Shown here: positions 25,843 through 35,162 of the stretch, in pieces | How the letters are laid out: the number at the start of each line of letters is the position of its first letter | How positions within the stretch are numbered: position 1 is the stretch's first letter | Source of the DNA: Marinagarivorans algicola | GTDB lineage: Bacteria > Pseudomonadota > Gammaproteobacteria > Pseudomonadales > Cellvibrionaceae | Assembly: GCF_001292705.1 (NCBI RefSeq) | Contig: NZ_LGAK01000023.1 | Coordinates: 20,437 to 84,436 of the forward strand | Direction: 5' to 3' | DNA: 64,000 nt | Translations under genes and position numbers: made by a program | Notes under the pieces: generated by a model | What the model was told of the DNA's origin: nothing | Databases searched by the model: none | What the model saw: only the letters and a program-made list of their open reading frames with translations

Positions 25843-27483
25843 ATGAAAGCTTCAGATTTATTTGTAAAAGCATTAGAGCAAGAAGGCGTTGAATATATTT
25901 TTGGTATACCAGGTGAAGAAAATTTGGACCTACTTGAGTCTATTAGAAGCTCAAATATTAAGCTGATTTTAACAAGGCATGAGCAAGCGGCTGGGTTTAT
26001 GGCAGCCACTTATGGTCGCCTTACCGGTAAAGTAGGGGTTTGCATGTCTACTTTAGGTCCTGGTGCCACCAATCTTGTCACCTCAGCGGCTTATGCACAA
26101 TTAGGTGCGATGCCAATGCTCATGGTTACTGGCCAAAAACCCATAAAAGCCAGTAAGCAAGGTCGATTTCAGGTGTTAGATGTTGTTGATATGATGAGGC
26201 CAATTACAAAATATACGGCGCAAATAGTGAGTGCTGAGCGCATTGCCTCTCATATAAGAGAAGCCTTCCGGATTGCTAGTTCTGAGCGTCCTGGTGCCAC
26301 TCACTTAGAGTTGCCAGAAGATATAGCCGTTGAAGAAGTTAATCCTAATCTTATTGCTGAAAGCACTATTCGAAGACCAATTGCAGAGCGCAAAGCCATA
26401 GATAGAGCCGTTAATTTAATTGAACTCGCTAAGTCGCCTCTACTACTTATTGGTGCTGCGGCTAACCGTAAAATGACCAGTAAGATGTTAAGCCGCTTTG
26501 TCGATGAATTAAAGATTCCCTTTGTCACTACTCAGCTGGGTAAAGGGGTTGTTGATGAGTCTAATCCTTTATTTTTAGGTAATACAACGCTATCCGATGG
26601 TGACTTTGTTCACCGAGTAATAGAGCACGCAGATCTCATTATTAATGTGGGGCATGATGTTGTAGAAAAACCTCCATTTTTCATGCGATCTAATGAAAAA
26701 CAAGTTATCCATATTAATTATAATGCCGCAGAAGTTGATCAAGTTTATTTTCCGCAAGTCGAAGTGGTAGGTGATATTGCCAATGGTGTATGGGCGATAT
26801 TGGAGCAGATTAAGCCGCAGGCACATTGGGACTTTAGTTATTTCGATAAAGTTAAAGCCGCAGAAGAAAAAGAATTACCGCATGGCTGTGACGACGACCG
26901 TTTTCCAATATACCCTCAACGTCTTGTCGCAGACGTTAGAAAAGCAATGCCAGATGATGGCATCATCGCCTTAGATAATGGCGTCTATAAAATATGGTTT
27001 GCCCGCAACTATAAAGCTAAAAAGCCCAATACAGTATTATTGGATAACGCACTCGCAACGATGGGGGCAGGACTGCCGTCGGCTATGGCGGCCAAACTGG
27101 TACACCCAGATAGACCGGTTATGGCCATTTGTGGCGACGGTGGATTCATGATGAATAGCCAAGAGCTTGAAACGGCAATAAGGCTTAAACAACATTTAAT
27201 TATTCTTATATTAAGAGATGATGCATACGGGATGATAAAATGGAAGCAGGCTAATATGGAGTTTGAAGATTACGGCTTAGATTATGGTAATCCAGATTTT
27301 GTAAAATATGTCGAAGCCTATGGAGGTAAAGGTCATAGAATTGCAGCAGCAGACGAATTGTTACCGCTCATTAAATCTTGTATGAATGAGCATGCTGTTC
27401 ATCTAATAGATGTTCCGATTGATTATAGTGAAAATGATAAAATTCTTAATCATGAACTTCGAATATTGAGTAGTAAAGTTTAA
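25843..27483 (+). CDS. Acetolactate synthase-like thiamine diphosphate enzyme (large subunit)
   Basis: A 546-residue enzyme of the acetohydroxyacid synthase/AlsS superfamily. N-terminal domain: GIPGEENLDLLESI and RHEQAAGFMAATYGRLTGK, with the catalytic Glu near residue 47. Central domain about 190-320. C-terminal domain with the diphosphate motif AICGDGGFMMNSQELETA and RDDAYGMIKWKQ. GGGGATAAAA precedes the ATG. There is no regulatory small subunit next to it, unlike biosynthetic ilvIH, so it is either a catabolic acetolactate synthase or a 2-oxoacid decarboxylase. The aldehyde dehydrogenase starts 12 bases after it, favouring a pathway in which its product is an aldehyde; this is inference. 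Confidence 0.85.
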   Translation: MKASDLFVKALEQEGVEYIFGIPGEENLDLLESIRSSNIKLILTRHEQAAGFMAATYGRLTGKVGVCMSTLGPGATNLVTSAAYAQLGAMPMLMVTGQKPIKASKQGRFQVLDVVDMMRPITKYTAQIVSAERIASHIREAFRIASSERPGATHLELPEDIAVEEVNPNLIAESTIRRPIAERKAIDRAVNLIELAKSPLLLIGAAANRKMTSKMLSRFVDELKIPFVTTQLGKGVVDESNPLFLGNTTLSDGDFVHRVIEHADLIINVGHDVVEKPPFFMRSNEKQVIHINYNAAEVDQVYFPQVEVVGDIANGVWAILEQIKPQAHWDFSYFDKVKAAEEKELPHGCDDDRFPIYPQRLVADVRKAMPDDGIIALDNGVYKIWFARNYKAKKPNTVLLDNALATMGAGLPSAMAAKLVHPDRPVMAICGDGGFMMNSQELETAIRLKQHLIILILRDDAYGMIKWKQANMEFEDYGLDYGNPDFVKYVEAYGGKGHRIAAADELLPLIKSCMNEHAVHLIDVPIDYSENDKILNHELRILSSKV

Positions 27484-27495
27484 AAGGCGATTGCT

Positions 27496-28932
27496 ATGCT
27501 AAACAAAAGTTACCCTTATTACCTTGCAAATCAAGCTGTATTTGCCAACAAAGACCTCCCTGTCACTGATAAATATTCAGGTGAAACCGTTACCTATGTC
27601 GCCATGGCTGATGTTGACGCAATAGATGAAGCAATTGATGCTGCTGTTCAGAGCCAGCCTTTGTTGCAAGCTATGGCGCCTTATGACCGACAAAATATAC
27701 TGCAGCATTGCGTTAAGCGATTTGAAGAGCGTTTTGATGAGCTTGCTATGGCGTTATGTATTGAAGCCGGTAAGCCAATAAAAGATGCTAGAGGTGAGGT
27801 TCAGCGATTAATTGATACCTTCAAAATTGCTTCAGAGGAATCTGTTAGAATAAATGGCGAAGTGATAAATTTAGAAATAACGCCGCGCGCCAAAGGCTAC
27901 TCAGCCATGTCAAAGCGTGTACCGATAGGCCCTTGTTCATTTATTTCACCGTTTAACTTTCCTCTTAACTTGGCAGCCCATAAAATTGCTCCAGCGCTGG
28001 CAGTGGGGTGCCCATTTATATTAAAGCCAGCTAGCCGGACCCCGATAGGTGCGTTATTAATTGGTGAAATCTTGGCTGAAACCAACTTGCCTAAAGGTGC
28101 ATTCTCAATACTGCCTTGTAGCCGAGACGGTGCAGATTTATTTACAGTAGATGAGAGATTAAAACTATTGAGTTTTACGGGCTCGCCAGATGTGGGCTGG
28201 GCACTAAAGGCTAAAGCGGGTAAAAAACCTGTAGTTTTAGAGTTGGGTGGCAACGCAGCTTGCGTTGTTGATAGTGATACAGATGATCTTGATGACGCGG
28301 TTGAGCGCATTATATTTGGTGCGTTTTATCAGTCAGGTCAAAGCTGTATTGGCGTTCAGCGCTTGCTAGTGCATAGTGATGTCTACGATACATTTAAACA
28401 AAAATTTATCTCTAAAGTTAGCACGCTAAAAATGGGCGACCCGAAAGATGAGGCGACTTTTATTGGGCCGATGATCGCAGAGTCAGAAGCTGCAAGGCTG
28501 AAATCTTGGATCGATGACGCAATTACCAAGGGTGCAAGCATACTAACAGGTGGTCATAAAAATGATGCCTTTTTAGAAGCTACTGTATTAGAAAATGTTT
28601 CCTCAGATGCATTAATTAATACTGAAGAAGCTTTTGGGCCTGTTGTTACGCTGTCACCATTTGATGATTTTGACCGTGCGCTTGAAGAGGTCAATCAAAG
28701 TAAGTTTGGCTTACAGGCTGGTATCTTTACCAAAGATATTACTAAAATCCAAAAGGCCTGGGATGTATTAGATGTTGGCGGTGTAGTCATCGGTGATGTG
28801 CCTAGCTTTAGGGTTGATAACATGCCATATGGTGGCGTGAAGGATTCGGGTGTTGGGCGAGAGGGTATTCGCTACGCTATAGAAGATATGACAGAAATAA
28901 GATTACTTGTGATTCGAGATAAATCTAAGTAG
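27496..28932 (+). CDS. NAD(P)-dependent aldehyde dehydrogenase
   Basis: A 478-residue ALDH-superfamily enzyme. Cofactor site: FISPFNFPLNLAAHKIAPAL and ILKPASRTP. Catalytic Glu region: VVLELGGNAACVV. Nucleophilic Cys: GQSCIGVQR, near residue 285. C-terminal EEAFGPVV and PYGGVKDSGVGREG are also present. It resembles the lactaldehyde/ALDH21-like and glyceraldehyde-3-phosphate branches more than betaine-aldehyde enzymes, but the substrate cannot be fixed from sequence. It forms a tight two-gene operon with the TPP enzyme upstream. Confidence 0.88.
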   Translation: MLNKSYPYYLANQAVFANKDLPVTDKYSGETVTYVAMADVDAIDEAIDAAVQSQPLLQAMAPYDRQNILQHCVKRFEERFDELAMALCIEAGKPIKDARGEVQRLIDTFKIASEESVRINGEVINLEITPRAKGYSAMSKRVPIGPCSFISPFNFPLNLAAHKIAPALAVGCPFILKPASRTPIGALLIGEILAETNLPKGAFSILPCSRDGADLFTVDERLKLLSFTGSPDVGWALKAKAGKKPVVLELGGNAACVVDSDTDDLDDAVERIIFGAFYQSGQSCIGVQRLLVHSDVYDTFKQKFISKVSTLKMGDPKDEATFIGPMIAESEAARLKSWIDDAITKGASILTGGHKNDAFLEATVLENVSSDALINTEEAFGPVVTLSPFDDFDRALEEVNQSKFGLQAGIFTKDITKIQKAWDVLDVGGVVIGDVPSFRVDNMPYGGVKDSGVGREGIRYAIEDMTEIRLLVIRDKSK

Positions 28933-29422
28933 TTATCTAGGCCTGCAGGGGCCAACTCTCGAATCGCTTATACAGCCTCTACCCCCAGCATGGATGCATG
29001 GGCGTAGTTTCCTCTGGGCTGGCAGCTCTTAATTCTATATTTTTTGATTCTATGCTCCTCAAAGCTTGATCTTGCACTCTCTTAATGCAGTCTAGGCGCC
29101 CTTTTCTATGCCCTTTTCTATGCCTTTATCAGGCCGTTGCCTAAAGGCGATAAAATAGTCGTCATTTGAGTATCTCCATTTTTGATACAGTATGATGAGT
29201 GGCATGGCTCTGGTGCTATCGAGTCTGCGATGTACTGTCGTAGTCAGGGTGTTCGTCGTAGCAAAAAGTGTGAACCTTGTGGCAGGGCATGCATTTTATG
29301 CATGCATAGGATGCAATTGTTGGATAATATTGAGCATTATCTGGTGTTTTATTCACCATTTATGTATTTTTCCTTGCGTGGTTGATTCAGCGCTGAATAT
29401 TCATTTCTCAAAGCATCATCCT
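28933..29422. other. Intergenic region before the poly-Ser lipoprotein
   Basis: About 490 bases. It contains the CCCCCAGCATGGATG segment at 28982-28996, similar to one near 23897; a short direct repeat CCCTTTTCTATG near 29099-29122; and a perfect palindromic hairpin GCATGCAT-TTT-ATGCATGC at 29287-29305. The frame of the following lipoprotein is open through the second half, but the signal peptide at 29423 argues that this part is not translated. Confidence 0.5.
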
Positions 29423-31030
29423 ATGAATAAAAAATTGATTTTAATGAGTGCTTTCTCATTGTGTGTCAGCGGTTGTGTTGCTACGAAGCAGCCAGCCCAA
29501 CCCAGCTCATCGAGTGTCGCGTTTTCGAGCTTTCAGGCCGTTAGTTCGCAGGTTTCTAGCGTGCAAGCCGTTAGCTCTATGGCTAGCAGTAGCGTGGCCA
29601 TTCATAGCACATCTGCAATAATTTCTAGCTCCAGTCGTGCTGCTATTTTGCAGCCGGTATGGGCGATTAATGTTGGCGGTGATGCGGTCACAGTGATGGA
29701 TATTGTGTATGAAGCAGATGATTATTTTAATGGCGGTAAGGTAGGTTCGAGCAATGACCCTATTAGCGCGACGATGAGTGACGCACTTTTTCAGAGTGAG
29801 CGCTTTGGTGAGTTTGGTTACCAGCTGCAAGTCGATGATGGTGTGTATCGTATTGAATTACAGTTTGCTGAGCAATATTTTACCAACGCGCAAAAGCGTA
29901 TCTTTAGTATCGATATTGAAGGCTACAAAGCGGTTGATCGCTTAGATCTGATCGCTACCGTCGGGCACGATACGGCGTATACAGTTATTCAAGATGGCAT
30001 ACGCATTACCGATGGCATTCTAAATATCGATGCAATCAGCCATACCGAAAACCCGACTTTAGCGGCTATTACGGTATGGCCCTCTAATGCGGCAGTGGTA
30101 AATGATTCGATGAGCTCAGTAAGCAGCTCAAGTGCTTCTTATAGCTCTGTGCCTACGGGTAATTTTGACCCACGAGGTCACGAAGGTCCGCTTTTTGGTA
30201 ATATGACCGAGCAGGAGCGTATGGAGAAATATTTTCATACGGTAAAAGTAACAGGCACAACACGTATTGAGGCTGAGCACTTTGCCACTCAGCGTTATGG
30301 GAATCGTGATTATCGCGGTGCTCGTTGGTTTATGGTGCAAACCGATACCTTTAGGGTTAAAGACCATCCAGAGTTTGCCGACCGCTGCGCGATGGCGAAA
30401 ACCGAACTGGAAGAGCTTAACAATAATAGTGTGAAATATGGCGGCCAAACAGTGAAGCAAATTATTGCCAATGGTTGGGGTCGCAGTCAGTTAAATACTT
30501 TCTTTGAGCCTAAAACAACTGGCACTGGTCGCGAAGATGCCAAAGGACTAGGTGTGACAGAAATGATAAAACGCTGGCAGTGTAATCCGATCGAAAATAA
30601 TAGCGCCAACAACGGTTTTAACTATGATCAAGTGATTAACGCGGCGAGTGGCAAGGCGGTGTTAAGTTTGTTACCCGACATGCTATACGACAACCACAAT
30701 GAGGCGCCACATGGCGGTAGTAACTGGGGGCCCAATAAAGACTTAGCCCCTAAAGTGTATTACCGTGTTAATTTACCGAAAGCGGGTAAGTATGAATTAA
30801 AAATACGTGCATTTCGCCACAATACCGATTCAGGTAGCGGTCATTACGGGCACACCGCCGACCCAGATATGCGCACTCACTTAGACGGCCGCGTTGATAT
30901 TAGCGGTAAGAATAAATGGGCGACCATTACACAAGTGATTGATGTCGCTGGCACTGGTGAACACTATATTACACTGGCAGGCCGTGAAGACGGCTTTATT
31001 TATGATTACTTTGATATCTCAGCTAAGTAA
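29423..31030 (+). CDS. Poly-serine lipoprotein with malectin-like domain
   Basis: About 535 residues. The start at 29423 is set by a clear lipoprotein signal, MNKKLILMSAFSLCVSGC; the same frame stays open upstream to 29192, but that would bury the signal. After the lipid-attached Cys lies a long Ser-rich linker (about 25-75), a malectin-like domain (about 78-220: PVWAINVGGDAV, FGEFGYQLQVDDGVYRIELQ and RITDGILNID), a short second Ser linker, and a C-terminal domain of about 290 residues that ends in a beta-rich, CBM-like fold (YYRVNLPKAGKYELKIRAF). The middle is not recognised. Ser linkers of this type are typical of Cellvibrionales polysaccharide-active proteins. It probably binds glycans at the cell surface. 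Confidence 0.8.
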   Translation: MNKKLILMSAFSLCVSGCVATKQPAQPSSSSVAFSSFQAVSSQVSSVQAVSSMASSSVAIHSTSAIISSSSRAAILQPVWAINVGGDAVTVMDIVYEADDYFNGGKVGSSNDPISATMSDALFQSERFGEFGYQLQVDDGVYRIELQFAEQYFTNAQKRIFSIDIEGYKAVDRLDLIATVGHDTAYTVIQDGIRITDGILNIDAISHTENPTLAAITVWPSNAAVVNDSMSSVSSSSASYSSVPTGNFDPRGHEGPLFGNMTEQERMEKYFHTVKVTGTTRIEAEHFATQRYGNRDYRGARWFMVQTDTFRVKDHPEFADRCAMAKTELEELNNNSVKYGGQTVKQIIANGWGRSQLNTFFEPKTTGTGREDAKGLGVTEMIKRWQCNPIENNSANNGFNYDQVINAASGKAVLSLLPDMLYDNHNEAPHGGSNWGPNKDLAPKVYYRVNLPKAGKYELKIRAFRHNTDSGSGHYGHTADPDMRTHLDGRVDISGKNKWATITQVIDVAGTGEHYITLAGREDGFIYDYFDISAK

Positions 31031-31089
31031 CTTAACGGTATGCATAGGGTAGGGGTGAGGCAGTAATGCTCCAGTCTCTGTTTTCTACT

Positions 31090-31129
31090 TTCTCAGCGGC
31101 GTTGCTCGAAGCGTTATATGCCTAGGTAT
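31090..31129. repeat. Dispersed repeat family 1, copy B
   Basis: Matches the segment at 3095-3140 over about 40 bases with a few substitutions; the shared core is CTCGAAGCGTTATATGCC followed by TAGGTAT here. The inner hairpin is preserved with a wobble pair. It lies between convergent genes. Confidence 0.55.
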
Positions 31130-31213
31130 TTGGTACAGCCTGTGAAGACATTTAGTCAGTATAAAGTTCGAGATATATTGTCTATGTACTCATCGTCGTT
31201 TTTGAGGACTTTA

Positions 31214-31756
31214 TTAATCTATTTTTGAGCCAAGCATACGTGCGATCGTACCGTCTTTATCAATAAATTGATGTTTTATTGCGCCAAAAATATGCAGCAC
31301 AATAAAAAGAATCAGTAGCTTGCTGCCAATGCCATGGATGGCACCACCGATTTGCCCAAGTATCTCTATGGCTTCTATCTTAGGGATGACTTGAATACCA
31401 AAAACAGCTAAACCATAGCCACCGCCGACAGACATAAAAATGCCAGACAAAGGCATAAATACTGTGCCAGTAATTAATACCCAGTGCGTGAATTTTGCTA
31501 GGGTCATTTGCCAATTTGGGCCTTGACTGAGTGGTTTAGGAAAGCCATTTTTTATACGCCAATAAATTCGTATAACAGCCAATAATAGAATGATAGTGCC
31601 AAATGATTTATGTAATCCCATTAATGCGCCCTTTTCGGGGCTGCGTGGTAGCTCCTCTAAATACAAACCAAAAACCAGCATTATTATAATACTCAATGCA
31701 ATAATCCAGTGCAGGCTAATAGTGATAGGGCTAAATTTACTGTGTATATCTTTCAT
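31214..31756 (-). CDS. Cytochrome b561 family protein
   Basis: A 180-residue four-helix membrane cytochrome similar to E. coli CybB. Haem-ligand histidines lie in helix 1 (TISLHWIIA), after helix 1 (MGLHKSFGT), in helix 3 (AKFTHWVLITG) and helix 4 (IVLHIFGAIKHQF). It would shuttle electrons between quinol and a periplasmic acceptor such as superoxide. It is convergent with the lipoprotein gene and shows no operon partner. Confidence 0.9.
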   Translation of the reverse strand: MKDIHSKFSPITISLHWIIALSIIIMLVFGLYLEELPRSPEKGALMGLHKSFGTIILLLAVIRIYWRIKNGFPKPLSQGPNWQMTLAKFTHWVLITGTVFMPLSGIFMSVGGGYGLAVFGIQVIPKIEAIEILGQIGGAIHGIGSKLLILFIVLHIFGAIKHQFIDKDGTIARMLGSKID

Positions 31757-31910
31757 GATCCGTTCTCTATTGTCATTGAGTACTCATCACAATTGTGATG
31801 GTGCAGTCTATTTGAATACTGTTTATTAAATGCGGCCTATTGCAGGCATCATAGGTCGAGTCTACTTGTCTAATATGATATCTCGGTGACACCGACCCAT
31901 AACAGAGTCG

Positions 31911-33239
31911 TTAAGCCTTTTTGATAGGCGAAACACTAAAGGCTTCGTTAAGCACTCGGACTTCGCGTTGAGGAAAGGGTATTGAGAAACCATGCTCTTG
32001 CAGCGCCTCTAAAATCAATAATAATAGATCGCCGCCCACACGATTAGGGCCATCATCAATACCTTCCATCCAAAACTCTACAAACATATTAATCCCTGAA
32101 TCGCCAAAGCTGTCGATTTCACAGTCTGGGCGCTCCTCGATAGGGAGCTCTTCACCACTAAGTACTTGTGGGTGACTGGCTACAACGGCCTTAATAATAT
32201 TGACGAGTTTGCGGATATCGGAGTTGTAAGCAACACTAAAGTCAACGCGATAGCGCTGCTTTTGGTTTTTGTGTGTCCAGTTGATGAACTTCTCAACAAT
32301 AAATTTTTCGTTCGGTACTACAATGTCTTTACCGTCGTAGGTTTCTAGGGTTGTGGAACGCATACTGAGCTCGCGTACAATACCCGTGCTGCCATCTGCC
32401 AGCTCCACATAATCGCCAATCGATACGGTGCGATCTAATAAAATAATAATACCAGAAATAAAGTTAGAGGCGATAGCTTGCAAACCAAAGCCTAGACCTA
32501 CACCAACGGCACCACCAAAAACAGCCAGTGCGGTTAAATTAATCCCCATAATCTGTAGTAATACCAGTGTAATTAAAACGAAAATTCCAATTTCAAATAG
32601 CTTAGCTGCAACCTCTTTGGTACGCAGATCTAGATTTTTTTGCCGCCGAATAATACTTTTACCCGTAGTGTTGGACACTCGTCCTAACCAAAATAATAGC
32701 GAGCCAAAAATCGTGACGCGTACAATGCCATAAGCTGAGATATTGATGTTACCAACGGTCATGGATATCGATTCTAAAACACTAATAAGCCCAGGCAGTA
32801 CACCCACCATATGTAAAAAAATCATTGGTATGCCAAGCCAGCGCAAAATATTGGTAATGACAGCATTATTTACAAAGCTGTTAATAAAGGAGTTAAAAAG
32901 TAATAACAGCGCTATGGTGAGTGCTGTTTGAACAAGCCAGCCTTGCTGTAAGGTGACTGCGGTGAGTTCTACTGATAAGCGTAAGAAGCAAATCGCAATG
33001 AGTGGGAAAATAAAGTTACCTAGCTTTGCAGCAAAAAGTCGTAAAGGATAAGCTTCAAGGGTGGACAGTGGCTGATTAAATAACCGGCTACTTTTTTTAA
33101 TGCGGCGGCCTAAAAAAAAGGCACTCAAGTATATTGTTAATACGATACTCAGCTGTACATACGTAGCCGATTGCGAGAGTGCAGTGATAGTATGCTCTTG
33201 GGCTGTCGTGAGTAAATTAGCGAGCTGGGGTTTTTCCAT
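31911..33239 (-). CDS. MscS-family mechanosensitive channel (long form)
   Basis: A 442-residue channel with additional N-terminal helices compared with E. coli MscS. The start at 33239 has AGAGG six bases upstream; an upstream in-frame ATG at 33296 overlaps the divergent gene. About five or six helices precede the pore helix, AVFGGAVGVGLGFGLQAIASNF (roughly residues 235-260). The beta domain (RTVSIGDYVELADGSTGIVREL) and a C-terminal end with SIPFPQREVRVL follow. It diverges from the DUF432-like gene, and another MscS lies beyond that. Confidence 0.92.
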   Translation of the reverse strand: MEKPQLANLLTTAQEHTITALSQSATYVQLSIVLTIYLSAFFLGRRIKKSSRLFNQPLSTLEAYPLRLFAAKLGNFIFPLIAICFLRLSVELTAVTLQQGWLVQTALTIALLLLFNSFINSFVNNAVITNILRWLGIPMIFLHMVGVLPGLISVLESISMTVGNINISAYGIVRVTIFGSLLFWLGRVSNTTGKSIIRRQKNLDLRTKEVAAKLFEIGIFVLITLVLLQIMGINLTALAVFGGAVGVGLGFGLQAIASNFISGIIILLDRTVSIGDYVELADGSTGIVRELSMRSTTLETYDGKDIVVPNEKFIVEKFINWTHKNQKQRYRVDFSVAYNSDIRKLVNIIKAVVASHPQVLSGEELPIEERPDCEIDSFGDSGINMFVEFWMEGIDDGPNRVGGDLLLLILEALQEHGFSIPFPQREVRVLNEAFSVSPIKKA

Positions 33240-33331
33240 GATGGCCTCTAAAGTACAAAATAATGTGTGAAGAATACACCTAAATGGCTTCGGCAAGGCA
33301 TATAATTGTTTCTATTTTACGGGAGATTATT

Positions 33332-34204
33332 GTGTTGCAAACACAGTGGTGGGGCGATTTTAATGTGGTACAAGGTCAAGCACTAAGCTGGACGCTCGGC
33401 GAGCGAGCCATTGTGATTGAGCGCAAAGCCTCGGAGTGGAATAGCTGGAATATCGAAACTCCTGAGGAAGTGTGGGAACCGCTCATTTGTCGCGTTTTAG
33501 ATGCTCAAGCTTTGCAGGTTACGGCCTTGGAAGAGGCTGATACATTGGCGCATCAAGAGCACTTACTCGGTAGCACAAAGTATTGCGATATTCGGCGTGT
33601 ACACCTTAAAAGTCTCATGCGCCATCTGCAAGCGCCGACCACTGGTGAGCTGCATATTGCGCCCGCACTGGCCGATCGCTCTATTGTTGTACGCTTAAGC
33701 TCTCCGGTACGTCTACTTGCTGGCGAGCAGGCGCGCATTTATGTGAGTACGCCGTTATGGTTTCAGGCCTCTGCGATGCCGGGCCATTTAATCATGCTAG
33801 ATACTCCGTTTTGGCAGCCCTCTGATTCGTGGTTTGGCGCGAATACACGCGATGGTGAATTCTGTTATGCCAAGTATACCGATGCACGACTACAACTGGA
33901 TTTACTCACGCCCAGAGCGCATCGTGCTATTACGCCTATAGTGGTCAATAATAAGCGTGATGCGCCGCTCGATATTGAGCGATTAAATATCCCTGTCCCT
34001 TTACTGAGTTTGTATAGTGATGTTAATCATCAATTATGGACCCAGTTGTTAACCGTCACACGCGATGAAGGGGGCGAGCTGGCCGAGTTGCTGCTGGCTA
34101 AGCAGGCGCCGGAAGAGGCAAAAGAGGCGACGCTTGTGGCTGAGCCACGTATTAAAATAGAAAAGCACGCCTTTACTCGGGCACTAAGTAGTTTATTTGC
34201 CTAG
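33332..34204 (+). CDS. DUF432-like protein encoded beside MscS channels
   Basis: A 290-residue soluble protein starting at GTG 33332, with GGGAG six bases upstream. It has no signal peptide or membrane helix and is rich in beta-prone segments (DRSIVVRLSSPVRLLAGEQARIYVSTP; WFQASAMPGHLIMLDTPFW). The order and spacing resemble DUF432, a family often encoded next to MscS genes; this assignment is from memory and moderate. It sits between two MscS-family genes, divergent from one and upstream of the other, so a role in osmotic response is a reasonable guess. Confidence 0.6.
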   Translation: MLQTQWWGDFNVVQGQALSWTLGERAIVIERKASEWNSWNIETPEEVWEPLICRVLDAQALQVTALEEADTLAHQEHLLGSTKYCDIRRVHLKSLMRHLQAPTTGELHIAPALADRSIVVRLSSPVRLLAGEQARIYVSTPLWFQASAMPGHLIMLDTPFWQPSDSWFGANTRDGEFCYAKYTDARLQLDLLTPRAHRAITPIVVNNKRDAPLDIERLNIPVPLLSLYSDVNHQLWTQLLTVTRDEGGELAELLLAKQAPEEAKEATLVAEPRIKIEKHAFTRALSSLFA

Positions 34205-34311
34205 TGCTAATGGCATTGTGTCACCGCCATTAATCGATACTTAAGTTAATTGTCAACCACAAATTAAACCTACCCTACCTAAGGGGCGGAAACCTTGTTA
34301 ATGAGTCTATT

Positions 34312-35148
34312 ATGGAAGAAGTCAAAAGTTTTTTAGTTCTTTTAGAGTCCTCTAAACTCTTGCCTATTGCACGCGCTATTTTATTGCTAATGGCGGGTTA
34401 CTTTTTAGGCCGTTTGGTGAGTGTCACTGTTATCAAAATCACACATAAACATTTTACCGCTCATGGTCATCTTGTGCTCAAGCGTGTTTTATTTTATGGC
34501 ATATTTGCATTGTTTGGCATATCGGCATTACGCCAATTAGGCTTTGATTTGAGTGTCGTTTTAGGTGCGGCAGGTATTTTAACAGTCGCGATAGGTTTTG
34601 CTTCGCAAACCTCGGCGTCTAATGTAATTAGCGGTATCTTTCTGATGGCAGAGCGACCTTTTTCGATAGCAGATGTTATTCGAGTGGGAAGTACGACAGG
34701 CGAGGTTATCTCTATTGATTGGCTATCGGTTAAGTTACGAACTTTTGATAATTTATTTGTGCGAATACCCAATGAAACAATGATTAAATCAGAAGTGACC
34801 ACGCTCACAAAATACCCTATTCGGCGAGCTGATTTAATGATCGGTATTGCCTATAAAGAAGATATCGAAGCTGTACGTGAATTGCTATTAGAGATTGCCA
34901 ATAAAAATCCATTATGTTTGGTTGAGCCCGCACCTTTATTTATTGTTCAGGGTTTTGGGGCATCCTCTATTGATTTGCAATTTTCGATTTGGGCTAAACG
35001 TGAAAATTTTTTAACGCTTAAAAATAGTATGTACGAGACGATTAAAAAATCATTTGATGACAATGACATAGAAATTCCTTTCCCGCATTTAACCGTCTAT
35101 GCCGGCTCACAGACCCAAGATTTCCCTGTCATGAACAAAGCGCCCTAA
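34312..35148 (+). CDS. MscS-family mechanosensitive channel (short form)
   Basis: A 278-residue channel with three membrane helices, the pore helix being GAAGILTVAIGFASQTSASNVISG (about residues 84-107), and the cytoplasmic beta domain AERPFSIADVIRVGSTTGEV. The C-terminal end has EIPFPHLTVY. The pore helix is less Gly/Ala-regular than in the first copy, so gating may differ. It follows the DUF432-like gene by about 107 bases. Its stop lies only 15 bases from the remnant of a convergent dctM gene. Confidence 0.92.
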   Translation: MEEVKSFLVLLESSKLLPIARAILLLMAGYFLGRLVSVTVIKITHKHFTAHGHLVLKRVLFYGIFALFGISALRQLGFDLSVVLGAAGILTVAIGFASQTSASNVISGIFLMAERPFSIADVIRVGSTTGEVISIDWLSVKLRTFDNLFVRIPNETMIKSEVTTLTKYPIRRADLMIGIAYKEDIEAVRELLLEIANKNPLCLVEPAPLFIVQGFGASSIDLQFSIWAKRENFLTLKNSMYETIKKSFDDNDIEIPFPHLTVYAGSQTQDFPVMNKAP

Positions 35149-35162
35149 GGAGTATCGCTGAT

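Noticed and set aside
29192..29422. N-terminal extension of the poly-Ser lipoprotein
   Set aside because: The frame is open, but a lipoprotein signal peptide starts at 29423 and would be internal if the upstream start were used.
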